From positions 346,364-410,363 of the forward strand of contig JBEWZL010000166.1 in assembly GCA_045837725.1 (NCBI GenBank): DNA of 64,000 nt. The letters are read 5' to 3'. This DNA is from Vermamoeba vermiformis (taxonomy: Eukaryota; Tubulinea; Echinamoebida). The notes beneath the pieces were generated by a model that saw only the letters and a program-made list of their open reading frames with translations, was not told the origin of the DNA and searched no databases. The position numbers and the translations under genes are program-made. Each line of letters starts with the position of its first letter. Position 1 is the first letter of the stretch. Shown one piece after another: positions 36,919 to 47,061 of this stretch.

Positions 36919-39014
36919 TCACAACTTTCTTATGGTATTATCTATAAATAAATTATCTAACGAGAGCATTTGGTTATTTATTTTATCGGAACGCTTAATG
37001 AAATTAAAGTCTTTCCGCAGCTTGAAGTTCGCAACCAAAAATTTGTTCTCGACAGAATTCTTCTTGAGCCCGCCACAGTAATAAAATAGCAGCTCTTTAG
37101 GGTAGCCCATATCAATAAGCACTTTATCGGCCCAATCATCTTCATGTAGATCCAGCGTCAACTCCAATAACTTGCGCAAGACTTGAGTTCGCGCCAGTGG
37201 CCCTGTTGCGTTGGGAAAATATTGTTCCGCATAATCTCGCAAATTTCCGCATTCTTCGATCAAATTCTTCTGCTTATCGTACTATCAAAAATAAGGTAAC
37301 CAAAAATAACACCAATTAGTACATCCGTTAAACTGATTCAATTTCGAGAGCTGACACAATTGGGTATTAATGAGGCACGTAAGTCATAGTTAAGCATCAA
37401 TTCCAAATGTCACTCTTTGACACGTGTCCAAGTGTCAAAGTGCCAAAGTGTGACACGTGTCATAAATTTTCACCAGCAGATCCGCCACAGGGCTAAGACG
37501 TTGTAATTATATACTGTACCTTGATAAACAATATGGAGTGTCTCGTATTATTGACTTGTTGAAAGGCACTCAACACCAGAACGACGGATCGTTCTTGGTC
37601 TAAAAACTTCTTCCACACTTGGCAGAACTTCCGTTGTCCTACGTGCTTACCGAACATAACTTGATATAGACCATGTTGCCTAATTAATTAAACTGTTAAA
37701 AATCATTATTCTTAAAGCCGAAAAAATACTAACAGAAAATGCTACAAAAAAAACATTCAAATTTTTGACCAAATTAAATGCAAGCGTAATAAATAAGTTT
37801 TCGAATAAAATTATAATTAATTAAAAAATCGTACTGGTGGTTCCCAAAATAATGTGCAAGCATGAATGGTTTTCCGTTGTTTGAGTTCAATTTCCGGACT
37901 TCTCTTGCCCTTGCTTCAAGTACGAAAAATGTTAGTAATTCTATAAGACCAATATCATACTTAATTGGGGCTATAATATAATTGAAATTGATGTTAATTG
38001 GTGCGAGTCAAATTTTTTGTGCGGATCTCTAACTTTGGACCGTTGCTGCTCAGCGTCATTACAACGAACGGGCTTTAAATTATAATTATCGATATATCCC
38101 CTCGCCTATAATATAATTTCGTGGAATCGATATTTTTTTCATGCTAAGATAGAACAGCAGATTGGGCTAGATCCGTTCTCTCGCACAAAATATTTTTCAT
38201 AACATGATGTCAAATATGCAATATAAAATCAATATAAGTACTGCCACTTACATCTATTCTTCAATTCCTCCTTAGAAACGTCCAAAAACCCCAGCAGATC
38301 CGATAATATAAAATAATTGGTGGCGACGCTAAGTTTTAAGCGAAAGAGGTGTTTCATCGCATCTTCTGTTAGTCCTACTGTTATAATTGCGCCTAATAGA
38401 GTCTCTTGCGAGCATCGTCTGGGTAATCCTTCAATTCTAGGAAAATAATTGGTTGGATCGGGTTTGAAATCAAAACAAGGTTCAACTTACGAAAAAGCTG
38501 AATCCGATAATTTGGTGCTTGTAATTGTGTTGAGTTGTGCTTGTAATTTTTGGATTTGACGCTCTATATTATTTCTGTGTAGATTTGCTAAAACGGCGCG
38601 AAGGTTTTGCTGCTCAATAAGCCCATTGATTGATGGCATTAATGTAAAACCCATTGTATGCCATATATCTACTGAGTGCACGAGCTTCATGTACCTTATA
38701 ATGAGATGATTAAAAGAAAATACGCCGGACGAATTGAAAAATTCAAAATAAAATTTGCTAGGCCATTAATAATTATATTAAATATACCTCCTCGATATAA
38801 TGGCTAATTTGATTATTGCTGGCGGGAAATCAAGCATAAAAGAGAAGATCCGAGCTGTAAGTTCCGGGATGTCAAACGGATGTACCCTTACTGCTTTGCT
38901 TTCAACCTCTAGCTGCGTAATTATTTCATCTTCATCTAATTTAACTCGTTTTTGTGCAGGTTCATCGTCATCTGTATCATCGATAACGTTTCTCTTTCGC
39001 TTCTGGTGTTCCAT
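36919..39014 (-). CDS. F-box-like protein
   Basis: Start MEHQKRKRNVIDDTDDDEPA at 39014, with a basic stretch that may be a nuclear signal. The F-box-like part is HPFDIPELTARIFSFMLDFP then AIIKLAIISRRY. The rest is helical, with exons containing MKLVHSVDIWHTMGFTLMPS, IQKLQAQLNTITSTKLSDSA, RIEGLPRRCSQETLLGAIIT, HGLYQVMFGKHVGQRKFCQV and LIEECGNLRDYAEQYFPNAT; it ends DNTIRKL. A substrate receptor for an SCF ubiquitin ligase is likely; the target domain is not recognised. The join across the long intron at about 37690-38265 does not give a clean phase, so a small exon or frameshift is missing there. The intron at 37280-37520 carries two palindromes. It sits between the duplicated receptor/secreted gene pairs. 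Confidence 0.68.
37418..37462. repeat. Intronic TGACACGTGTCA palindromes (one perfect, one 11/12)
   Basis: TGACACGTGTCC at 37418-37429 and TGACACGTGTCA at 37451-37462, separated by AGTGTCAAAGTGCCAAAGTG-like half-sites. They lie in an intron of the F-box gene. Confidence 0.9.
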
Positions 39015-39097
39015 CTGGCCAAATAAATAAAACAAACGAATCTTTTTCGCGATTGACTTAAAATCTGCTTTATTTATTCAACGGTACCATTCATATA

Positions 39098-40052
39098 TTA
39101 GAGTTGAAGGCATTGGAAGGTCTGGTCGAAAAAAATTTTAAGTCAGATCCAAACGAGAATAAATTCGCAGATTAGGCAAGAGGTAATATCTAATACGCAC
39201 CTTTGAATCTTTGCAGACACCAATGTCCTTAGAAGGACCTCGTTCAATAATGAAGTGGCAAAAAGACTTGCCGCAATCTGGCTTGTCGCATCCACCGTAA
39301 GAAATCTCGGTACTCGTAGTGCTATGCAGTACGTCGTTAATAAAATAGTTAAGTATATATATCACTTACTCAGTGCATTCAATGGTTTGGCCGTAATCAA
39401 GACCTCTAATGATGCAAGATCCATCGGCAATTCTGCCTTCGAGCAAAATAGATCCGCTGCAGTTGAAAACGTCCGATTTGTAGTTAAGAAACCACTTATG
39501 GCCCGTTAAAGATGCAGGAGCAGGTCCACAAGTCCGTTCAATCGAAAAACCTTCGTCCATCTGGATACATCCGATCTGACCGCTCGAGGACACTGTGGCG
39601 CAATATTCGCTCTTGCAGCTTTTAACGCACTTAGAACGTGTCTCGTAGCCTTTAGCATCGCATAGAGTCAGAGTACGGAGCTCAGGATCAACGAGGTCAA
39701 CCGCGCACACATCCAGCTGTTTGTAAGTAAATCTGGACGGAGTTGACTTGCAATTGCCATCGCCGTAGTGCTCTACTTCGTAGAAACCATCAGGAAGTCC
39801 ACCTAAAATAACGATTGATTAGTGCTGTGGCAGATGTCGATTAATGTAATTTAAAAATCTAAATCTGGAACGTTGGACTCTTTTAAGGCGAAATCAGAAC
39901 TATAAATGATTGCCTATACAATTATGCGTATTTTTAATTGTGTTATTTTCGTATGTTTATCGCGTTATTTTACCTCGCTGACCCGGCTTTACAGCGCTGC
40001 TCAAAGAAAATAGAGCGACGATAACAAAGAATACTATAAATACGTGGTTCAT
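39098..40052 (-). CDS. Secreted cysteine-rich protein, copy 2
   Basis: Start MNHVFIVFFVIVALFSLSSA at 40052 is a signal peptide. The mature protein follows copy 1 block by block: VKPGQRG, GLPDGFYEVEHYGDGNCKST, YKQLDVCAVDLVDPELRTLT, GYETRSKCVKSCKSEYCATV, GCIQMDEGFSIERTCGPAPA, GHKWFLNYKSDVFNCSGSIL, IADGSC, CDKPDCGKSFCHF, DIGVCKDSK and a last exon of TFQCLQL. Conserved Cys positions imply the same disulphide fold. Divergence lies mostly between Cys residues. It is transcribed away from the second 7TM gene, whereas copy 1 converges on the first. Function unknown. Confidence 0.83.
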
Positions 40053-40831
40053 AGTTCTAGATAATAAGACAAAATAGATAAAGGACTAGAAGCGCACACA
40101 ATCTCTATTTATGCCACAACTGGCCTCATGACCAGTCTCATCTCCGGTCAACTTTTTTGTTTTCGTCACCTTTCAGCCAATCAATTGACAAATCAATTAA
40201 TAGTGGGGCATTTTTGTCTTTCAAAAACTTATTTAGACCACAACGAAACCAGAATCCAGATCGTATCATGCAGAAAAATTGAAGCACTATGGCCTTCATA
40301 AATTCAACTAAAAATTTTTTAAATACCTTTATTTATTTTTTTCGGTTCTAAAAATTTTTTTTTTCGGTCCGTGGAAATTTTTTTTTGGCGCCCAAAATCA
40401 ATAATACGGCGATCTCTCGTACCGAATCATTTTAATTTGCATATTTACCATTTTTTGTAAGAATCTATCGGTTGTTAAGTATTTCTGGCGAGCCGCGATC
40501 GCATCTGCCGAAAAATGCGACTAAACGCTCAAATATATTCCATCTTCCTATAAGTATGTCTCGGTATGTCGATTGATCGGTTGAATGGATTGGGACCGTT
40601 AATTTAGGCCATGCCCATGTGCTCACTAGCGGAATTTCTGCGGTTGACACTTTCATTTGACATGTCGTCGCAATTATCGCTCCCAAATCATTTCACAAGC
40701 TCTCATACCGCGCACAAACACAGTTTCGCATTGAATAGAGACAGGAATGCGTTTTAATAACATAATTTATGGTCTTATTGGCCTCATCTGTTTCAGTACG
40801 ATCATCAAAACGAATCTACTCGAATTCGCAA
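40053..40831. other. Intergenic region between divergent secreted and 7TM genes
   Basis: Shared upstream DNA of the Cys-rich gene (-) and the second 7TM gene (+). Short open frames at 40465-40686 (-) and from 40744 (+) have no recognisable content. T-rich tracts lie at 40310-40390. No repeat or RNA gene found. Confidence 0.5.
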
Positions 40832-43271
40832 ATGAAATTAACCGTCGTTATTATTACTATAGGTCTATTCTACGAAACGAATGCTCGGCTAACAGTATCA
40901 TTGCCTAATAACGAAACAAAAATCTATCGAACCGCGCAGATCTACTTCCAAGGTAATTTACCGTTTTTTTAACTCACATATCAACTGTTTATAAATTTAA
41001 AAATGATTAATACTACGTACCTTAACAATATGGTCCATTGAAATACGTTATACAATTCTCTTAATGCCAATGCAACGATAGAAAATAATAAGATCTTCGG
41101 CAGACTTGCTTCTGCGCTAATTTAAAGTGTTAATATAATATTACGATGGTATATTAATATTATAGTATGAATAATACGAATAGAAACAAATCACTTGCAA
41201 AAAAAATCTCGTGCAGTGGATGCGATAAATAGAACTCGAAACTAATCATCGTGCAAATTGATTCAGGTTTCGATAATCCATTCGACCCCGTTGAGGCACC
41301 ACTAGTACTGCCTAATGGCACGCTCCCAGGCTCAATTGTTTTGATTCCCATTGGATCGCCTCCCGAGATCGTTACACGCCAGTACCAAGCCAAGGGTGTC
41401 GTTGGCTTAGTGATGTTTTCAACCTCTGAAGGTAGAGTACTCGTATTACATAGGCGCGTATTTATTACGCTGTCGCACACGAGTCACATTTTTCAGCTCG
41501 TTTCGGATTTAAATCCTTAATGTAAATTTACGAGTGATTTATCTGCATATCTACTATTCAATTATAATATATAATCCATGTAGATATTGGTTCAGTGAAT
41601 AAGTACTGTCATAAGTCCATTCAATCTTTTTTTTTTTTGCTTAGCAATTGCGGATTTGATTCAAGACTAATATTTTGTATCAATTTAGTGCCTGGCTTCT
41701 TAGCATTTAATCAGGATAACCAAGATACGAGCGATATTACGATTCCTGCAGCTGATATGGCGCCATCCAGCTACCGCGAACTCGTTGGAATCTTGTCTCC
41801 CTTAGGAGTAGCTGGAATTCAAGTTACTGCCGTACTAGACTCAGAAGGTAATAGTTTCTACATTGCTCCATTAATTTTATCAATAATTAATCGATAACGA
41901 TCAAATTATTTCCTTTTATGGCAAAATTGAAAGATCCAGGTATCAAACTCCGCACAAGACCATAAAATCATCGTTAAATACTTTGATATAACATATATTA
42001 TTATCCTACAGCTTATCATATTTAAATTAATAATTTCTAATCGAGTTTGAATTATTTCGCGCAGATGGAAACGCATGGAAAGACGTTTTTAGCAATCCAG
42101 GCACTTATGTGGCGCAGATTCTTATAGGAATATTATGCATTGCTAATGTCGTGCTCGCTTGCATCAATTTACGCAACGTTATTCGATACAGAGACAGACG
42201 CGCTAAATTTTCAGTGCCGCAGATCATTCTCGGTGTTCAGATCATCGCTAATGCTGGTAAATATTGCAATATATTGATGTATTATAATATGGGTATCAAT
42301 ATATTAACGAATTTATGCAGTTCGAGTTGCGCAAATTGTAGATCCTAACGGGATGCGTGCACTTTACCCGTAAGTTTTAAAATGCATAAAAATGTGCTAC
42401 TAACGCTTATTATATGTAGATATGCAGCTAATAGAGTCTTAGCGACATCTACTTATCCAATGATCTTATCTTCAGCGCTTTTAATTACTTTATTCTGGTA
42501 CGTAGCAGATGCACCTCTAAAAAAATCTGAAATTTGGAGATTAACTGATTTATAGGCATGAATGCTTAGTGAAGGTCTCGATAGACATCAATCCTTTCCT
42601 ATCAAAGATGAAGATCCCGTTTTTTGTTATCAGCGCCGTAATGTGCATCTTCGAGTTCCTCAATTCTGCGCTTAGATCAAAAAATATCGCTAGAAATGAG
42701 CTATTATTAGCCTTGCAAATATTCTACGCAATTATTGCAGGCTTAATTCTCATTTTCTACATCGTGACCTCGATCCGAATTATTTTGCGATTGAAATCTC
42801 GAAAGAGTTTGGGAGTTAAGGCCCGTTCTGTATCAAAGAGGGTACGTATATATATCTTATTTATATTTATGTATTAAGTAACTCATTTCTATTGCAGACG
42901 GCAGGAATTTTTATTTTCATGGGAGTTTGTCTCGCCATCTGGGTCTCGCAAATGTCCGCTGCGAGTGTTTTGGTGCAGACCGCTGCTGGTTACGCTGCAA
43001 ATATTCTAGTTTTGCATACGACCATGCATTTAGTCTCACTGGCGCTTATTTTCATCTTCTCTGTTAACTCAGGTACGAATCTCGTTCAAAAACAAATTTA
43101 AATCGATTCAAAATTCATTTATATGATATATAATAACGCTATTTTACTATTTTAGCTGAAAAAGAAGCTTCGCGCAGCAAGGCTAGCGGAAGTAGCATGA
43201 ACAAAACGGGATCTCGTGGAGACACTAGCATGAACAGCAAAGATACCGCTGAATTATCTCCTCGCGTGTAA
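40832..43271 (+). CDS. PA-like domain / seven-transmembrane receptor-like protein, copy 2
   Basis: Start MKLTVVIITIGLFYETNA at 40832 gives a clean signal peptide before RLTVSLPNNETKIYRTAQIY. Upstream in-frame residues are not signal-like, so this start is preferred. The protein then parallels copy 1: APLVLPNGTLPGSIVLIPIG, AKGVVGLVMFSTSE, GFLAFNQDNQDTSDITIPAA and DMAPSSYRELVGILSPLGVA. Seven hydrophobic segments follow (VAQILIGILCIANVVLACIN, VPQIILGVQIIANA, YPMILSSALLITLFW, IPFFVISAVMCIFEFLNSAL, IFYAIIAGLILIFYIVTSI, IFIFMGVCLAIWVS, VLHTTMHLVSLALIFIF). The cytoplasmic tail is Ser-rich and ends ELSPRV, close to ELTPRGQV in copy 1. Introns fall at the same places. This copy has no element in its first exons, so it is the reference for the intact gene plan. 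Confidence 0.87.
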
Positions 43272-43681
43272 ATTAACTACAAAATATTATATTTATGTAA
43301 AATAAGTATTTTTCTCTGCATAGTTGTAATAATAAAAATTCTAAATCCAGCTTACCTACTCGAATTTTGATCCAATTCTACTTGATTATTTCATCCACTA
43401 TTTTGTCAAGAATATTCTGCTTGCTACTACTCAAATCGTTCGTCGTGCAACTTCGGATTGGATGTGACTTTTTGTCCCAAACACACCCTGGCATTAGCTT
43501 CTAAATATAGTTGTGGTAAAAAATATGTAGCATTGTTCTTATCAATATACTAATACGGGACAAGATTATTTCTTCAACGGACATGTGTTCTTGCCTCCAT
43601 AAGAAAGCGGGAGGAAATTTGATTACATAAAGACACCTGACCTTTTTATTTGACAGTTATATTTAGAATCGATATTAAACC
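43272..43681. other. Intergenic region
   Basis: 3' flank of the second 7TM gene and promoter side of the small secreted gene. A possible minus-strand two-exon micro-gene is listed separately. Otherwise AT-rich. Confidence 0.45.
43378..43584 (-). CDS. Possible small two-exon ORF (tentative)
   Basis: A tentative exon from 43502 down to 43378 follows an acceptor of the window's usual form (TATATTTAG). It stays open for about 40 codons, with SSSKQNILDKIVDEIIK before the stop. A second frame of the same exon joins in phase to a candidate first exon, MSVEEIILS, from 43584, and then stops at 43427. The two frames cannot both be right, and no family is recognised. Listed only because the splice context and codon use look gene-like. 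Confidence 0.22.
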
Positions 43682-44246
43682 ATGCGTGGTGTATTAATTT
43701 TAGCGATATTAATTGCCGTTAGTGCGGCGCAAAATCAGATCATTGCCAACGTTCATGATCTGCGGTAGTCCAGGCAACACGAACATCGTTACGAATTGTA
43801 AATTATGGAATGCAAATAATGGAAGCAATGATATAGCTTTGCCATTTCGTCCGGTCCCAAGCGCCCCGTATTGCAACGAAATTAATTTTGAAAGTTGGAT
43901 CGTCGTAAATGGATCAGCTACCGTCAGTTGTTCAATCGCAACTCAAAAGAGTCCGTATCAGTATGCCGTTTCTATGTACGATCCAACATTTTCTGGCCAA
44001 TTTACGTCGAATGTTGGATTCCCGTTTTTAGTGAATCCAGGAAAGACTTGGACCGTCAATTTTAGCTCATATCAAGAGTGGATTAACAACAATAAGAATC
44101 AAGTACTTACCGGATATCAGTATATCTCGAGCTCCAACACGTGGAACAACTTTCAAGTCACCGGAACCATCTGGATGAACTTCGGTCAAAGTGCCGTTCA
44201 AGCAGATCCTAGATTAATTAAGAACTTGGATAAGTACTTTATGTAG
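43682..44246 (+). CDS. Small secreted protein of unknown function
   Basis: Start MRGVLILAILIAVSAAQ at 43682 is a signal peptide, but that frame stops after HDLR. The downstream frame, open from 43713 to 44246, carries the body: CGSPGNTNIVTNCKLWNANN, SAPYCNEINFESWIVVNGSA, VSMYDPTFSGQFTSNVGFPF, GKTWTVNFSSYQEWINNNKN and a tail DPRLIKNLDKYFM. One base too many between about 43725 and 43768 would explain this. About 185 residues, a few Cys, beta-rich look, N-glycosylation sites (NGS, NFSS). Single-exon body, unusual here. No family recognised. Confidence 0.65.
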
Positions 44247-44647
44247 TAATAAATAAACATACATCATGGTCCATTCCTGTTCAAGAACCGGATCTGCTAT
44301 TTAACAAAATCAGTTCGTCGGACCCATTAATGCCCTCTAGAGGCTTAATAAATAGAATATGATAATTTCCAAGAAATGATTAAACTATTTATTAAAGAGT
44401 ATCAAAAGAAGTTCTTACTTACTCAGTAACTGTAGAGCCTTAGTTGGAACTTACTTTGTAAGGGATCTTGCACCAGCTCGATCGTTGAAGCCTGTTCATC
44501 ATATTAGCGTTGTTGTACGACTTAATCATCATGTGGGTGAGTAACAGATTCTGTTTTCTTATTTAGGCAATTTAAAATTATCATAAAATAACGGTTTGGC
44601 CGAAAATAATTTTCATTCTTTACGCGTGTAGTAGAGCAACCACAGAT
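44247..44647. other. Intergenic region
   Basis: 3' flank of the small secreted gene, with an AATAAA signal near 44250, and upstream region of the Cys-repeat surface protein. No open frame or repeat recognised. Confidence 0.5.
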
Positions 44648-46911
44648 ATGGGTCTCTACAATAGATATATTATAGTATTGATAGCGTTATGCTTAGTAGA
44701 CGTTGTCTCATCAAGTCGCTACGCCTTGGACCCCAGGAAATCTGCTAGTTGCGCGTATTGGCGAAAGTAGGTGCAAAATTATTTTTAAACAATGAAATAG
44801 TTAATTAATTTATTGGAAAGGCGGTCTATCAGGAACAAATCTCGTCTATGTCGACGAGATCACGATGGATGGAACCATGGTCCAGAGCTTTTCGGTGGTG
44901 TAAGTACAATTATATAGTAAAGTCATAATTAGAATTACAATTGACCAAAGAATACAAATATTTGTTTTGAAATAACAAAAATACCCTTTCTTTAAAAAAC
45001 GCAAAATTTGGTCGTTTGCTTCGAATTAATTACCAAAAATAACCGTTGCTGTAATCGTATAGACGATCGCGGTACCTCTTGTTATTTAACTTTTTCCTAA
45101 CGCGTTGAAAATTTCTAAAAATAGCACCGATCTGGTACTAAAATTTAACTTTCTTAGCGACTGTTCTATGGATAATAATCCTTATCGCCATGGTATTAAC
45201 TTACTCGCCCGATAAATTATCCATTGCAATTGCCTGTTACGTGGCTGCTGCTCCTGTCGCTACTGGGCCGTCAACCACTGCCAAAAAGCAGATCTATCAA
45301 ATCACGCACGATGGTCGCATGTTCCTCTTTGCCACGGTATCGGGCATGGACAATCTTGCACCAACAGCTGCATTCGTCAACGGCATTGACAGCGATGACG
45401 GGTGGATCGGTGGATCCGACAGTTACTACGCTGCGTATGTCCAGAGAGGTACTACCGGACCTGCTACTTCAACAACTATATTTTCTGGCAACGCGCATGC
45501 TACCATGGGCTTCCAAGTGCTGAATGACACCTTCTACACGATGTACTTTGACACTTCCCCGTACACCGTGGCAGTAGTTACAGGCGGTACTGCAGCTGCC
45601 AAATCAAGCACAGCAACGCCCGTAACAGCGCTATTTGACGGCAAGACCGGTGTGACGCCCAGTCTGCAACCAGCTACCCCCAACAGATCGTTCGTGTTCT
45701 CGCCCACGGAAATTTACGGCGTCGCTGACAACACCCAGTACACTGTTTGGAAGGTCTATAAGGACGTTGATAACACGTGGAAGATGTATTACAAGAGCAT
45801 TGATACTTTAACTGGCTACGGCATTCACGCAGTAGACGTCGACGGCGTGAGAATGGTGTACCTTACCACTGCCAACTCTGTTTACTCCGTTGTTGACAAT
45901 GGCACGCAATTCACTGACGTCACGAAGATTTTCACGCTTACCGACTGCTATCTGACCGACGTCAAGTACATCTATCCCACCTGCTTTGATTCGGTTAAAA
46001 ACCAGGACGAATCTGACGTGGACTGTGGTGGCACGTCTTGCAGCAAATGTGTTGACAGCAATACGTGCCTGGTCAATTCAGATTGCACGAGCGATTACTG
46101 CAATCCTGACGGCAAATGCTGTAAGTAGCATTATTATATAGCGTTGTCATGACTAACGATTTTTTAGCCGTACCGAGCTGTGTCGATACGTTCAAAAACC
46201 AAGACGAGACCGACGTTGATTGCGGTGGCGGCACTTGTCCAGATAGATGCCCAGATCAGAAAGCTTGCAACAAATTTACTGATTGCTCTAGCAACTATTG
46301 CTACGAGAGTACTTGCAGTACGTTATTATAATTAATAATAAGGTTGTATATTGTTCGAACTTACATCGCTGTAGGAACACCAACTTGCAACGACGGAATT
46401 CAGAATCAAGGAGAAAGCGACGTAGACTGTGGTGGTCCTTGCCCTACTAAATGTGAGCTGCAGAAGGGCTGCACGAACAGCACTGAGTGCTTTTCTGGTA
46501 ATTGCAACGAAAACAACGTGTGCGGTAAGTATTTTCCGAGGACATACTTTTCAAAGCCTATAATTATAACAAGATTAATATAATACGATATCCATATAAT
46601 ATAGTATATAGTACTCGTCGGGCACTATTATATTAGCTAATTATTTTTTGCTGACGATAGATGCTACGTGCACAGACGGTGTTCAAAACCAAGATGAAAC
46701 AGGGATCGATTGTGGCGGTCAAACGTGTCCTGCGTGCGCTCAGGGCCCGAGTACATCGACCTCTCCTGATGGCTCTTCGAACAGCCCTGACTCATCCTCT
46801 AATTCCCCGAACTCGCCCAAGACTCCTGGTGGAAAAGTTAGTGTTGCAACGAAACAGAATGTACTCGTTGGATTGGCTATGTTAATTGCATTTTTTGCGT
46901 GCATTGTATAA
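44648..46911 (+). CDS. GPI-type surface protein with beta-rich domain and four DVDCGG cysteine repeats
   Basis: Start MGLYNRYIIVLIALCLVDVV at 44648 is a signal peptide. The next part reads TPWTPGNLLVARIG, GLSGTNLVYVDEITMDGTMV and DCSMDNNPYRHG, then LTYSPDKLSIAIACYVAAAP. This is a long beta-rich, possibly propeller-like domain found in secreted proteins (GFQVLNDTFYTMYFDTSPYT, VWKVYKDVDNTWKMYYKSID). Four Cys repeats follow, one per exon, each with the core C.D..NQ.E.DVDCGG: SVKNQDESDVDCGG, TFKNQDETDVDCGG, GIQNQGESDVDCGG and GVQNQDETGIDCGG. A Ser/Pro stalk and hydrophobic end (NVLVGLAMLIAFFACIV) suggest GPI anchoring. Two apparent extra bases (44690-44715 and 45191-45202) break the frame. Likely an adhesion or recognition protein. 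Confidence 0.82.
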
Positions 46912-47061
46912 GGATCATTAAAAATTCGGTTATAATCGTAAAATTAGAACTGAAGATCTCCAGCAGATCAATTTTTTTTTGCTCGATCAAACAAAGGCGA
47001 AATTTTGGAGGCTTATTTTTTTAATAATTTTTGTAAATAGTAACGCATCATCGGTGTAAAT

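Noticed and set aside
43697-43747. A 51-nt GT-AG intron to explain the frame break in the small secreted protein
   Set aside because: The phase after splicing does not match the conserved downstream frame.
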